The notes: generated by a model from the letters alone, not told the origin. A stretch of DNA of 64,000 nt from Shimwellia blattae DSM 4481 = NBRC 105725 (GCF_000262305.1 NC_017910.1:2976001-3040000), one strand, 5' to 3'; counted from the stretch's first letter, positions 52,321 through 61,305 are shown. Numbers and translations: made by a program.

Positions 52321-52769
52321 CGCCGCTGGCTGGTCTGTAACCACTGCTCCAGCGCATTAGCAAATTGCTGGCGGTCCCGCTGATTAAGGGCAGAGGGGCC
52401 GCCAGTCTGCACTCCACTGGCGCGCAGGGTATCCATAAAGTCGCGCATTGTCAGCTTTTCACGGATGGTGGCCTCGCTGTAGCGCTCTCCGCGCGGATTC
52501 AGCGCTGCCGCCCCCTTTCCCAGCACCTCCGCCGCCAGCGGAATATCCGCCGTAATCACCAGATCCCCCGCTGCACAGCGGCGCACAATTTCGTTATCGG
52601 CCACATCAAAGCCCGGGGCCACCCGCAGCATCTGAATATAGGGCGACGGCGGGATACGCAGGCTCTGGTTAGCGACCAGGGTCACCGTGGTTTGCGTGCG
52701 CTGTGCGGCACGAAACAGGATCTCTTTAATTACCCCGGGGCACGCATCGGCATCTACCCAGATTGCCAT
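52317..52769 (-). CDS. yaiI: YaiI/YqxD (UPF0178, DUF188) protein
   Basis: 150 residues with the family hallmarks WVDADACPGVIKEIL, VADNEIVRRCAAGDLVITAD and RDFMDTLRASGVQTGGP. It is a PIN-like fold of unknown function. A second ATG directly upstream (52772) is equally possible. Its stop overlaps the stop of the convergent DUF2076 gene by two bases. Confidence 0.93.
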   Translation of the reverse strand: MAIWVDADACPGVIKEILFRAAQRTQTTVTLVANQSLRIPPSPYIQMLRVAPGFDVADNEIVRRCAAGDLVITADIPLAAEVLGKGAAALNPRGERYSEATIREKLTMRDFMDTLRASGVQTGGPSALNQRDRQQFANALEQWLQTSQRR

Positions 52770-52806
52770 CATTCTCTCTCCTGTTCTGGTACACTCAGGG
52801 GCGGAT

Positions 52807-52835
52807 TGTTGCCTGCATCGCGTTATCAGGCAACA
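52807..52835. promoter_or_regulatory. Palindrome between yaiI and proC
   Basis: TGTTGCCTG (52807-52815) and CAGGCAACA (52827-52835) form a perfect 9-bp inverted repeat with an 11-bp spacer, 39 bp before the proC start codon. It could be an operator or a leader hairpin; I cannot assign a regulator. Confidence 0.4.
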
Positions 52836-52873
52836 GACTTATTTCACTTTCGGATGGCTATGGAGCGTGACGC

Positions 52874-53683
52874 GTGAATAAGAATATCGGTTTTATTGGC
52901 TGCGGCAATATGGGTGAGGCAATCCTCGGCGGGCTGCTGGCCAGCGGTCAGGTGCAACCGGCAAATATCTGGGTCTACACCCCGTCACCGGACAAAGTGG
53001 CCGCACTGAGCGCAAAATATGGCGTTAACCCGGCCCAGAGCGCCCAGGAGGTTGCCCAGGTGGCCGATATTCTGTTCGGTGCCGTTAAACCCAATATTAT
53101 GCTCAGGGTCATGAGCGAGATTAATAACAGCCTGAATAAAGAGACGCTGGTTATCTCTGTGGCGGCGGGTATTACCCTCGAACAGCTGGCGACCATTCTG
53201 GGCCACGATCGTAAAATTATCCGCGCCATGCCTAATACCCCGGCGCTGGTGAACGCGGGAATGACCTCCATTACCCCTAACCCGCTGGTCACCCAGGAAG
53301 ATATTGCCGATGCGCTGAATATCTTCCGCTGTTTTGGTCAGGCTGAGGTGATTGACGAATATATGATTCACCCGGTCGTCGGAGTCAGCGGCTCCTCCCC
53401 GGCGTATGTATTTATGTTTATTGAAGCCATGGCTGATGCCGCGGTACTCGGCGGTATGCCCCGCGCCCAGGCCTATAAATTTGCCGCCCAGGCGGTTATG
53501 GGGGCGGCCAAAATGGTTCTGGAGACCGGTAAGCACCCGGGCGAGCTGAAAGATATGGTCTGCTCACCTGGCGGGACAACTATCGAGGCGGTAAAAGTGC
53601 TGGAAGCGAAAGGAATGCGCTCGGCCGTGATGGAAGCGATGGAAAGCTGTATGCAGAAATCTATTGCGTTAAGTAAAGCCTGA
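52874..53683 (+). CDS. proC: Pyrroline-5-carboxylate reductase
   Basis: 269 residues, GTG start. The Rossmann motif is GFIGCGNMGEAILGG. The C-terminal dimerisation domain holds GVSGSSPAYVFMFIEAMADA and the signature KDMVCSPGGTTIEAV. It performs the last step of proline synthesis. The order matches E. coli (proC next to yaiI), although dgcC is missing on the other side. Confidence 0.97.
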   Translation: MNKNIGFIGCGNMGEAILGGLLASGQVQPANIWVYTPSPDKVAALSAKYGVNPAQSAQEVAQVADILFGAVKPNIMLRVMSEINNSLNKETLVISVAAGITLEQLATILGHDRKIIRAMPNTPALVNAGMTSITPNPLVTQEDIADALNIFRCFGQAEVIDEYMIHPVVGVSGSSPAYVFMFIEAMADAAVLGGMPRAQAYKFAAQAVMGAAKMVLETGKHPGELKDMVCSPGGTTIEAVKVLEAKGMRSAVMEAMESCMQKSIALSKA

Positions 53684-53688
53684 AAACA

Positions 53689-53714
53689 GCAGAGTGGCGG
53701 GTGCGTCACTCTGC
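53689..53714. terminator. Hairpin between convergent proC and psiF
   Basis: GCAGAGTG (53689-53696) pairs with CACTCTGC (53707-53714). No U tract. Confidence 0.4.
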
Positions 53715-53723
53715 CCTGCCCGG

Positions 53724-54038
53724 TTATTTCTTCAGGCATGTGCTCATAAAGGCTTTGCGCGGGCTGCCTTTCAGCGCCTGTTTGGTCGCTTCGCCGTTAC
53801 ACTCTTTCATTTTCACCTGCTGAGGCGTCAGCGCTTTGCCGTGGGCCGCCGCCGGGCTCTTCAGACAGCTACTCATGAAACTTTTACGCTCATCCCCTTT
53901 CAGGGTTTTAGCGCCTGCCTGCTGGCTGCAGCTCTGCATCCGCTGTTGCTGTTCGGTCAGCGGTTTATCCGCCGCCCGGGCGGCCATCGCCCCGCTTGCC
54001 ATCGCCACCAGGAGCACCATCATCATGGTCTTTTTCAT
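53724..54038 (-). CDS. psiF: Phosphate-starvation-inducible protein PsiF
   Basis: 104 residues. The signal peptide ends AMAARA. It has two tandem PsiF repeats, each with QQxxMxxC...ALKGxxRKxFMSxCLK, giving paired cysteines. E. coli PsiF is induced by phosphate starvation; its function is unknown. The second of two adjacent ATG codons is used because it spaces properly from AGGATTG. In E. coli psiF directly follows phoA; here phoA is missing. Confidence 0.9.
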   Translation of the reverse strand: MKKTMMMVLLVAMASGAMAARAADKPLTEQQQRMQSCSQQAGAKTLKGDERKSFMSSCLKSPAAAHGKALTPQQVKMKECNGEATKQALKGSPRKAFMSTCLKK

Positions 54039-54341
54039 CATCAATCCTATCGCAAATATCGCTTTATCAGGGCCTGTCTCTTCGTCAGGAGGACAGGTTT
54101 TAAGTCTGGTATGAATTCCGGGAAATAGCACATAAATAAAGCCACTTTCTGCAGGCTGCCAACAGGGCGCGGCATACGCTAACAAATAGCAACCCGGCGG
54201 GCGCTATTTGTTTTATCAATGCATTACACTGATATTACATTTGCTTATTTATAATGCACACCGGAAGATTCATCCGCCGATATTTTACTGATTTTAAAAT
54301 ATAATAAATGCCCGGATGTGCTGGATAGAACAACCGGGTAA
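54039..54341 (-). promoter_or_regulatory. Interval between iraP and psiF where phoA would be
   Basis: About 300 bp, AT-rich in its second half. A hairpin of 9 bp (54182-54190 with 54203-54211) is present. I saw no phoA remnant and no convincing Pho box. Confidence 0.4.
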
Positions 54342-54584
54342 TTAGTCGAGCAGGCGGTTCATTTGCTGCTGTAACAGGGCGGTATCGTAACTGACCGGTC
54401 CAGAGTCATTGTGGGCGACTTTATCCCGCACGCCATCAATCAGGCGCTGGCGCTCTTCGCTGCTCATTTTGTCCATCATCTGGCGGAAAAAAATCTCCAT
54501 GACGGCAACCCGGTGCTCCAGGCGTACGGACTCTTCTTCCCTGGCGGCAATGTTGACCAGCAACTCTGAAATTAAATATCTCAT
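54342..54584 (-). CDS. iraP: IraP-like anti-adaptor for RpoS stability
   Basis: 80 residues against 86 in E. coli. Shared features are the start (MRYLISELLVNIAAREEES against MKNLIAELLFKLAQKEEES), the helix with QRLIDGV, and the C-terminal TALLQQQMNRLL. IraP blocks RssB so that RpoS is not handed to ClpXP during phosphate starvation. Identity is modest, but position next to ddlA and psiF supports the call. Confidence 0.75.
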   Translation of the reverse strand: MRYLISELLVNIAAREEESVRLEHRVAVMEIFFRQMMDKMSSEERQRLIDGVRDKVAHNDSGPVSYDTALLQQQMNRLLD

Positions 54585-54975
54585 GGCAGGCTCTCTGGCG
54601 ATTATGTGTTAAAAATCTATCATCACCACTGGCGCTTTCCTAGCCCCGGATAACATTATTTTATGCTTTAATTTGGGTATATATTTACCCCACAGAATAT
54701 GCTACGGCAACCCCTTTATATAGGGTCTGGCCCCCACTTCCGGCTATTTTCCCGGGCGCTAATACAACATTATCTGCCACCTTCAGGTTTACCCCCCATT
54801 AGCAGCAGCGCGTTTTTATTTACCGGCAAATAAATTATCCGCCAATATCCGGCCCGGCGTAACCTGCTCGGCAATTGGTCACTCAGGCTCCCGGGTTGCG
54901 CTGGGGCATGAAACCCGTGGTCAGGCGTGCTATTTTGTTTGCTTTCGTGAGCGTAAGCTAAACCGCAGGTGTGAC
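54585..54975. promoter_or_regulatory. Intergenic region between iraP and ddlA
   Basis: About 390 bp between divergent genes, AT-rich near iraP. It should hold both promoters. A CCCTTTATATAGGG palindrome lies at about 54712-54725. No gene was seen. Confidence 0.4.
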
Positions 54976-56076
54976 ATGGCAAAATTACGTGTAGGGATCG
55001 TGTTTGGCGGCAAGTCGGCTGAGCATGAAGTCTCTCTTCAGTCGGCTAAAAATATCGTCGACGCAATTGATAAAACCAAATTTGATGTGGTGCTGCTGGG
55101 CATTGATAAACAGGGCCAGTGGCACATTAATGATGAGCACAACTACCTGCTCAACGCCGCAGATCCGGCCCGTATCGCCCTGAACCATTCCGGGGTCAAC
55201 CTGGCCGTGACCCCGGGCCAGCAGCACGGGCAACTGATCGACGCCCGGGCCGCCAGCCCGCTCCCACAGCTGGATGTGGTGTTCCCCATCGTACACGGCA
55301 CCCTCGGGGAAGATGGCTCCCTGCAGGGCATGCTGCGCATGGCGAATTTACCTTTTGTCGGTTCCGGCGTGCTGGGCTCCGCTGTCAGCATGGACAAAGA
55401 CGTGGCCAAACGCCTGCTGCGTGATGCGGGCCTGAATGTTGCCCCCTTCGTGACGCTGACCCGCAGCAACCGCGATAAATACCACTTTGCCGAACTGGCT
55501 GAGACGCTCGGCGTGCCGCTGTTTGTCAAGCCAGCCAACCAGGGCTCGTCTGTCGGCGTCAGCAAAGTGACCACTGCCGCCCAGTACCAGGAGGCGGTGG
55601 CCCTGGCGTTCCGCTTTGACACCAAAGTGGTGGTGGAAAAAGGGATCACCGGCCGGGAGATCGAGTGCGCCATCCTCGGGAATGACGATCCGCAGGCCAG
55701 TACCTGTGGTGAAATTGTCATTAACAGTGATTTTTACTCTTACGATACAAAATATATCGATGATAAAGGCGCCCAGGTGGTGGTTCCGGCCGATTTGCCC
55801 CGCGAGATCAACGACAAGATCCGCGCGATCGCCATCCGCGCCTATCAGGCGCTGGAGTGCAGCGGCATGTCCCGGGTGGATGTGTTCCTGACCCCGGAAA
55901 ATGAAGTTATCATCAATGAAATCAACACACTGCCCGGGTTTACCAATATCAGCATGTACCCGAAACTGTGGCAGGCCAGCGGTATTGGCTACCAGGCGCT
56001 GATTACCCGCCTGATTGAGCTGGCCATTGAGCGCCACCAGCAGGAAAGCGCGCTGCTGAGCAGTATCAGCGAATAA
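54976..56076 (+). CDS. ddlA: D-alanine--D-alanine ligase A
   Basis: 366 residues. The ATP-grasp enzyme carries GGKSAEHEVSLQSA (about 12-25), VHGTLGEDGSLQGML, KPANQGSSVGVSKV and the magnesium-binding EINTLPGFTNISMYPKL near the C-terminus. It joins two D-alanines for peptidoglycan precursors. It is monocistronic with a probable terminator. Confidence 0.97.
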   Translation: MAKLRVGIVFGGKSAEHEVSLQSAKNIVDAIDKTKFDVVLLGIDKQGQWHINDEHNYLLNAADPARIALNHSGVNLAVTPGQQHGQLIDARAASPLPQLDVVFPIVHGTLGEDGSLQGMLRMANLPFVGSGVLGSAVSMDKDVAKRLLRDAGLNVAPFVTLTRSNRDKYHFAELAETLGVPLFVKPANQGSSVGVSKVTTAAQYQEAVALAFRFDTKVVVEKGITGREIECAILGNDDPQASTCGEIVINSDFYSYDTKYIDDKGAQVVVPADLPREINDKIRAIAIRAYQALECSGMSRVDVFLTPENEVIINEINTLPGFTNISMYPKLWQASGIGYQALITRLIELAIERHQQESALLSSISE

Positions 56077-56084
56077 CGCCCCCC

Positions 56085-56111
56085 GGCGCCCGGGCTACCG
56101 GGCGCCCTGTT
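56085..56111 (+). terminator. Hairpin after ddlA
   Basis: GGCGCCCGG (56085-56093) pairs with CCGGGCGCC (56098-56106), followed by CTGTTT. The U tract is weak. Confidence 0.6.
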
Positions 56112-56303
56112 TCCCTGCCGCAGGTTACAAACCGGAAATCACCTGGTAACAACCCCTTCCCGGGCGCAAAAAAAACTTTTCAGGAATTTTCCGTCCCGGA
56201 TTTACCAGAAATCTGATATTGCATTTTCAGCCCGCATACCACACTGGGATAACGTCAGCACAACCGTGGGGGTTGGCTGGTCTGCATGGTATCGGGAGGG
56301 GTT

Positions 56304-56609
56304 ATGGCTGGCATTCTATCGCCGAAATCTTTTGTATCCGACATCCGGCGGGAGTTTTCGTCCTCCGGCAATGTGTCCTGGGCGCTTTTTGTGGTGCTGT
56401 GTCTGTGGGGGGGATCTGAGATTCTTCGCCTGCTGGTACACGCCCCGGGGCTGATTGAGCACATCATGCAAACCCACAGCAGCGCCAGACCGGCCATTGA
56501 GATGAGCCCCAGTGTCGGCCTGCTGTTCGGGGTGGTGCCGGTTATCGCCGGGCTGGTGATTCTGGGCGCAGTGGTGCTCTGTATCCGCCTGCGCCGCCGG
56601 TCAGATTAG
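56304..56609 (+). CDS. yaiY: YaiY-like inner-membrane protein (DUF2755)
   Basis: 101 residues against 102 in E. coli YaiY. Two hydrophobic helices (NVSWALFVVLCLWGGSEIL and VGLLFGVVPVIAGLVILGAV) flank LLVHAPGLIEHIMQ. The ATG at 56304 directly follows GGGAGGGG; an earlier in-frame ATG at 56286 lacks a site. Function unknown. Its stop overlaps the yaiW stop on the other strand. yaiZ, the neighbour in E. coli, is absent. Confidence 0.85.
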   Translation: MAGILSPKSFVSDIRREFSSSGNVSWALFVVLCLWGGSEILRLLVHAPGLIEHIMQTHSSARPAIEMSPSVGLLFGVVPVIAGLVILGAVVLCIRLRRRSD

Positions 56610-57706
56610 CGCTTCATACAGGCTGCGCGCCGCTCATCTACCCGTTTGGCAAACCAGGCTGTGGTCAGGTTACGGGTGATTTTCGGGCTTTCGAGGGTGA
56701 TCCCCGGCAGCATCTCCCTGGGCAGCGCTTTGCCTGCCCGGGCTTCTGCCAGGCGGTAGACCCCGTGGTAAAGATCCGTCTCTTCAAAGGCCAGAGTGTC
56801 GCCCTTTTTCAGTGCCCGGTGGATCTCGCTGTCGCTCATGGCCAGTTTCCCCGCCAGGCGGCGCACCGCCAGCTCCGTTTTGCCCGGTTCATCCGTGTCG
56901 TAGCGCACCACGTCGCCATCCAGCACCAGCTTCACGCCGCTCGCTTTACTGACCGCATTCTGGAACGCCGCGTTGCGGCTGGCATACCAGCCAGCGTTAA
57001 AGTCCGCAAAGCGGTACAGCGGCTGGGTGTAATTCACCGGATAGTTCAGCAGATGATAGGTTCCGAACCAGATCCCGCCCCGGCGGCTGAACACCTCCTG
57101 GCGCACGGTGCCGCTCATCTCCCAGGGGTAGCCCCGGGTATGCTGCTCAGCAAAAGCGATGCTCACCTGCATCGGCCCGCCGGTGTGCACCGGGTTCAGA
57201 TTGCCGAAGAGTTTCTGGCCCAGCGGCACCATGCCGATAAAATCGTCAAAAATCGCGCTGAGCTGCTTTTCGGTTTTGACCTTGTCCAGCCGCTCACTGT
57301 AGCTCTGCCCGTTGGGGGACTTAATCAGCAGCGCGGTGTGAACCAGGAAGGCGGGAATGTGCATCTTCCCGGCCCGGCGGTCTATCTCCTGCCAGGCAAT
57401 TTTACCAAGCCCGGGCACCTGGGGATCAGACTGATAGTTAGACTCCTGGGCGGCTACCGCCAGCACCGAGCAGACGTTCTCTTCTGTGGGCTCCAGCTTC
57501 TGGCTGGCAAACGCACTGGCGATATCGCGGGCCCAGCCATTGCGATCTTTGACGCTGGCGGGCATTTTCTGTTTCACCACCGTGGCCACATCCACCGGTT
57601 TGCTGCCGCTGCTGCTTACCGGCGCGCTGGTTTTCGTTGTACATCCGGCGAGGATCATAACCCCCAGTAGCGCCAGGCCACGGGAGTAAAAATGCTGCGA
57701 TTTCAC
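56606..57706 (-). CDS. yaiW: YaiW family surface lipoprotein (DUF1615)
   Basis: 366 residues from a GTG start. The signal peptide ends VMILAGC (lipidated Cys 22). The body is close to E. coli YaiW: QKMPASVKDRNGWARDIA, AQESNYQSDPQVPGLGKIAW, VFSRRGGIWFGTYHLLNYP and FAKRVDERRAACMK. E. coli YaiW is an outer-membrane lipoprotein that helps uptake of proline-rich peptides together with SbmA, the adjacent upstream gene. The GTG follows AAGGA; a longer frame starts at 57739. Confidence 0.93.
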   Translation of the reverse strand: MKSQHFYSRGLALLGVMILAGCTTKTSAPVSSSGSKPVDVATVVKQKMPASVKDRNGWARDIASAFASQKLEPTEENVCSVLAVAAQESNYQSDPQVPGLGKIAWQEIDRRAGKMHIPAFLVHTALLIKSPNGQSYSERLDKVKTEKQLSAIFDDFIGMVPLGQKLFGNLNPVHTGGPMQVSIAFAEQHTRGYPWEMSGTVRQEVFSRRGGIWFGTYHLLNYPVNYTQPLYRFADFNAGWYASRNAAFQNAVSKASGVKLVLDGDVVRYDTDEPGKTELAVRRLAGKLAMSDSEIHRALKKGDTLAFEETDLYHGVYRLAEARAGKALPREMLPGITLESPKITRNLTTAWFAKRVDERRAACMKR

Positions 57707-57792
57707 ACAGTTTCCTTCTGATAGCAAGAGTTGCCCCACCCTACCATTTTTGACGCCCCCGGCGGAATAGGAATCCGGCGGGGGCGGGGCCG

Positions 57793-59013
57793 TTAACTGA
57801 TGGCCGACTGCTGCTCCTGTTGCAGGCTGTCATTGAGCTGGCGCTCAAAGCTGCGCAGACGTTTATAAATCGACATCAGCTCTACCAGGGTGGTCCAGGA
57901 GCTTATCAGATACTGAAACGCGCTGCGCACCTGGCCGAACACGTTGGTTATCTGGGTCATCAGCCCGAGCGTTATCCCGGCAGAGACGACCGACGGCAGC
58001 AGCAGGAAGATCCCGAACACCGAATCGAGCTGCAAATATAAAATGCGCGCGATATTAAAATAGGTGTAGTGAAAATAGAGCCGGAAGTAGTTACGCCGCA
58101 CATTGCTGAACAGCTCCTTCACTGTGGGTGGCCGGGCGCGATCCGGATCATCTTCCCCGTAGACCAGCTCCTTACGGTAGGCGGCCTCCACGCGCTGGTT
58201 TTTGAACTCAAGCCCCGGCAGCTTAATTCCCACCACCGCCAGCAACCCGGTTCCCAGCAGGGACCAGACAATAGCCGCAATCACCAGACCATAGGGAATA
58301 TGGCCGACAATCGGCAGCTCCGGCACATGGGGCGACAGGGCAACCAGCACCGGCAGAAACGCAATCAGGGTCATAATGGCATTAATAAAGCTCACCCCCA
58401 TATCCTCAACGGTAGAGGCAAAACGCATGGTGTCTTCCTGCACACGCTGGGCCGCCCCCTCGATATGGCGCAGGTGCTGCCAGTTAGCCATATAGTATTC
58501 GTTCATGGCGGTACGCCAGCGGAACACATAGTGGCTGATAAAGAAGTACGTCATCACCCCGACGGTTACCGCAATTAACGCAATCCCCAGGAAGATGCCT
58601 ATCTCATGGTAGAACTGGCCGATAGTCACGCTGTGCGCAGAGCCCAGCGCCTTTTGAATCAGATCATAAAACGGCGCATACCAGGCGTTTATCGCTACGC
58701 TGACTTCCACCTGAAACCAGGTCACGAAGATAATCAGTGCCGAGCCGAGAATGGACCACTTCTGCCAGCGGTGCGGGCTGTAGATAAACCAGAACCCGGC
58801 AAACAACGCCACGCACAGGCCGTAGTAGGCGTAAAACACCAGGTTTCCCCGGGTCCAGAAACGCGCGGCGCTTACCGGCATCTCTTTGGTGGCACCCACG
58901 GCACGCTCCAGCAGGGCGCCGCCGCCAGCCTGCCAGAAAATCACGGCGATCATCGCCCAGATAAACGCCGACACAAAAAACGCGGTCGGCCGGGGGAAAA
59001 AAGACTTAAACAT
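57793..59013 (-). CDS. sbmA: SbmA peptide/antibiotic uptake protein
   Basis: 406 residues, the E. coli length, with about eight helices of the SbmA/BacA fold: MFKSFFPRPTAFFVSAFIWA at the N-terminus and the conserved ARILYLQLDSVFGIFLLLPS. It is a proton-driven inner-membrane importer for microcins B17 and J25, bleomycin and proline-rich peptides. It lies 86 bp upstream of yaiW in the same direction and is divergent from ampH. Confidence 0.97.
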   Translation of the reverse strand: MFKSFFPRPTAFFVSAFIWAMIAVIFWQAGGGALLERAVGATKEMPVSAARFWTRGNLVFYAYYGLCVALFAGFWFIYSPHRWQKWSILGSALIIFVTWFQVEVSVAINAWYAPFYDLIQKALGSAHSVTIGQFYHEIGIFLGIALIAVTVGVMTYFFISHYVFRWRTAMNEYYMANWQHLRHIEGAAQRVQEDTMRFASTVEDMGVSFINAIMTLIAFLPVLVALSPHVPELPIVGHIPYGLVIAAIVWSLLGTGLLAVVGIKLPGLEFKNQRVEAAYRKELVYGEDDPDRARPPTVKELFSNVRRNYFRLYFHYTYFNIARILYLQLDSVFGIFLLLPSVVSAGITLGLMTQITNVFGQVRSAFQYLISSWTTLVELMSIYKRLRSFERQLNDSLQQEQQSAIS

Positions 59014-59340
59014 CCGCTAACTCCTGTCTGTTTTTGTTGTGCTGCCCGCCTGCTATCCCCCAACAGATGCAGAACGGAAAACATCCCGGCGCGGCCCACA
59101 GCCGCCCGGCGTCGCTACCTTAGCGCGAAGCATAAAGCCGGATCGGGAAATCTTGTTTCAAAGCGTGACGATAAAGGATAATGCCTTCACCACGGTAAAA
59201 CCGGAAAAGGTTTTCACCCGGCGCCCTGACTGCCCGGGCACCGGCCAGAATAGTGACACTGATTACATCAATTAACCAACATCCCTTTGCACTGGGGCGC
59301 AGAGTAGTATAAATACGGTTATCATAAATCTCTTTGTGCA
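59014..59340. promoter_or_regulatory. Intergenic region between sbmA and ampH
   Basis: About 325 bp between divergent genes; promoters of both are expected. No gene and no clear operator were recognised. Confidence 0.4.
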
Positions 59341-60516
59341 GTGGGTTCCTTCTTGAAACGTCATATCTTCAGACTCGTTGCGCTGGCACTATCCGTATTA
59401 CCAGCCATAAGCCATGCCCAGAGTACGCCGGATCCGGTGTTCTCTTCAGATATTGTTGATCGCTACGCCAGCCATATTTATTACGGCAGCGGCGCGACCG
59501 GAATGGCCATCGTGGTGATTGACGGCAACCAGCGCGTCTTTCGCAGCTTCGGGGAAACCCGTCCGGGCAACAATGTACGCCCGCAGATGGATTCCGTTAT
59601 CCGTATCGCCTCTCTGACCAAGCTGATGACCAGTGAAATCCTGGTGAAGCTCCTGGATAAAGGGGCGGTGAATCTCGACGATCCCCTGAGTAAATATGCC
59701 CCGCCCGGCACGCGAGTGCCCAGTTTTGATGGCCGCCAGATAAGCCTGGTGAATCTGGCCACGCATACCAGCGCCCTGCCCCGGGAGCAACCCGGCGGCG
59801 CAGCGGTCCGCCCGGTCTTTGTCTGGCCGACCCAGGACCAGCGCTGGCGCTGGCTCTCCGGCGCGAAACTCACCGCCGCCCCCGGAAGCGTAGTGGGCTA
59901 TTCTAATGTCGCCTTCGATCTTCTGGCCGATGCCCTGGGCCGGGCGGCGGGCAAGCCTTACGCGCAGCTGTTTGCCGAGCAGATAACCCAGCCGCTGGGC
60001 ATGAAAGACACCACCTTCACCCCGTCGCCGGACCAGTGCGCCCGCCTGATGGTGGCGGAAAAAGGCGCCAGCCCCTGTAATAACACCCTCGCCGCCCAGG
60101 GGAGCGGCGGTGTGTACTCCACCCCGGATGACATGATGCGCTGGATGCAGCAGTTCCTGTCGTCTGATTTCCACACCCGCAGCCAGCAGGCAGACCGGAT
60201 GCAGACCCTGCTCTACCCGCGCAGCCAGTTCCGCCGGGTGGTGGGCATGGATGTGCCCGGGCGGGCAGACGCGCTGGGCCTGGGCTGGGTCTATATGGCT
60301 CCGAAAGCCGGGCACCCGGGAATTATCCAGAAGACAGGCGGCGGCGGTGGCTTTATCACCTATATGGCGATGGTGCCCCAGAGCAATGTCGGGGCGTTTG
60401 TGGTGATCACCCGCTCCCCGCTGACCCGGTTTAAAAATATGAGCGACGGCATCAATGACCTGGTGGCAGAGCTGAGTACCCCGCGCAGTCAGGCGGCCCC
60501 CACCTCCGGTATCTGA
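59341..60516 (+). CDS. ampH: AmpH penicillin-binding protein / DD-carboxypeptidase
   Basis: 391 residues. A signal peptide of about 29 residues ends SHAQS. The class C beta-lactamase fold has SxxK in IASLTKLMTS, YxN in VVGYSNVAFD, and conserved KTGGGGGFITYM toward the end. E. coli AmpH is a DD-endo/carboxypeptidase of low beta-lactamase activity involved in wall recycling. The start is uncertain: GTG at 59341 or TTG at 59353, the latter giving a start like E. coli MKR. Confidence 0.93.
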   Translation: MGSFLKRHIFRLVALALSVLPAISHAQSTPDPVFSSDIVDRYASHIYYGSGATGMAIVVIDGNQRVFRSFGETRPGNNVRPQMDSVIRIASLTKLMTSEILVKLLDKGAVNLDDPLSKYAPPGTRVPSFDGRQISLVNLATHTSALPREQPGGAAVRPVFVWPTQDQRWRWLSGAKLTAAPGSVVGYSNVAFDLLADALGRAAGKPYAQLFAEQITQPLGMKDTTFTPSPDQCARLMVAEKGASPCNNTLAAQGSGGVYSTPDDMMRWMQQFLSSDFHTRSQQADRMQTLLYPRSQFRRVVGMDVPGRADALGLGWVYMAPKAGHPGIIQKTGGGGGFITYMAMVPQSNVGAFVVITRSPLTRFKNMSDGINDLVAELSTPRSQAAPTSGI

Positions 60517-60523
60517 TACCCAA

Positions 60524-60554
60524 AACGGCAGCGTTAACAGGCTGCCGTTACTTT
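60524..60554 (+). terminator. Terminator after ampH
   Basis: AACGGCAGC (60524-60532) pairs with GCTGCCGTT (60541-60549), followed by ACTTTTT. Confidence 0.8.
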
Positions 60555-60754
60555 TTAGCAACAATCGCACTTGTTGCCACTTTGCCTGACGCGATTTTTG
60601 CTTTATAACATTAGCTATCACTTTTCGCTTTTAGCGAGCTTGATTTACAAAAAAGCAGATAACTACACGAATCACAGGACAACATCACTGACGAAAGCAA
60701 ATATTCAAGCATAATGGACGAAGTACGATACACATACCTATGAGGAATAACGGG

Positions 60755-61162
60755 ATGAAAAGGGACTCTTTCACCAACGGCGTTATCGATCAGACTTTAC
60801 ACTGGATTGATGAAAACATTCATGAGCGTGTCACGCTGGATGATCTGGCACGTAAGACTGGCTACTCCAAATGGCATTTCCAGCGCCTGTTTTATGCGCG
60901 GATGTCTATCACCGCAGCAAGCTATATCCGCAACGCCAAATTAATGCGTTCGGTCATCGATTTAAAATTCAGCGATCGGAATATCATCTCCATTGCTGAA
61001 AAATATGGCTTCAGCTCGCAGCAATCCTATACCCGCACCTTTAAACACGTAATGAAATGCACCCCGTCACTGTGCCGCACCCGTTGCGACAGTTCGCTGA
61101 CGGATATGGCGCCAGGCGATGTCTGCAAAGCGTGTCGCCAGATGTTCAGCCATGATGAATAA
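60755..61162 (+). CDS. Single-domain AraC-family regulator with C-terminal cysteine cluster
   Basis: 135 residues. Almost all of it is one AraC/XylS DNA-binding domain with two helix-turn-helices (VTLDDLARKTGYSKWHFQRLF at about 26-46 and ISIAEKYGFSSQQSYTRTFK at about 78-97), the layout of MarA, SoxS and RamA. The C-terminal extension has five cysteines at 102, 107, 111, 124 and 127 (CTPSLC-x3-C ... CKAC), which could bind metal or sense redox state. The ATG at 60755 follows GAGGA. It occupies the place of E. coli yaiV, to which it is not related. Confidence 0.85.
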   Translation: MKRDSFTNGVIDQTLHWIDENIHERVTLDDLARKTGYSKWHFQRLFYARMSITAASYIRNAKLMRSVIDLKFSDRNIISIAEKYGFSSQQSYTRTFKHVMKCTPSLCRTRCDSSLTDMAPGDVCKACRQMFSHDE

Positions 61163-61305
61163 TTACAGCTGAAATCATCTGCTACCGGGGTCAGTTACGG
61201 CCCCGGTTACCGCCCCTACCCCGAAATCGCCCAGAAATGCCCTCCCCATCCCTGCCGGATAGCAGTAAGATAGTCTTCACTTTCCTTCAAAAAAGAAGCA
61301 ATGCT

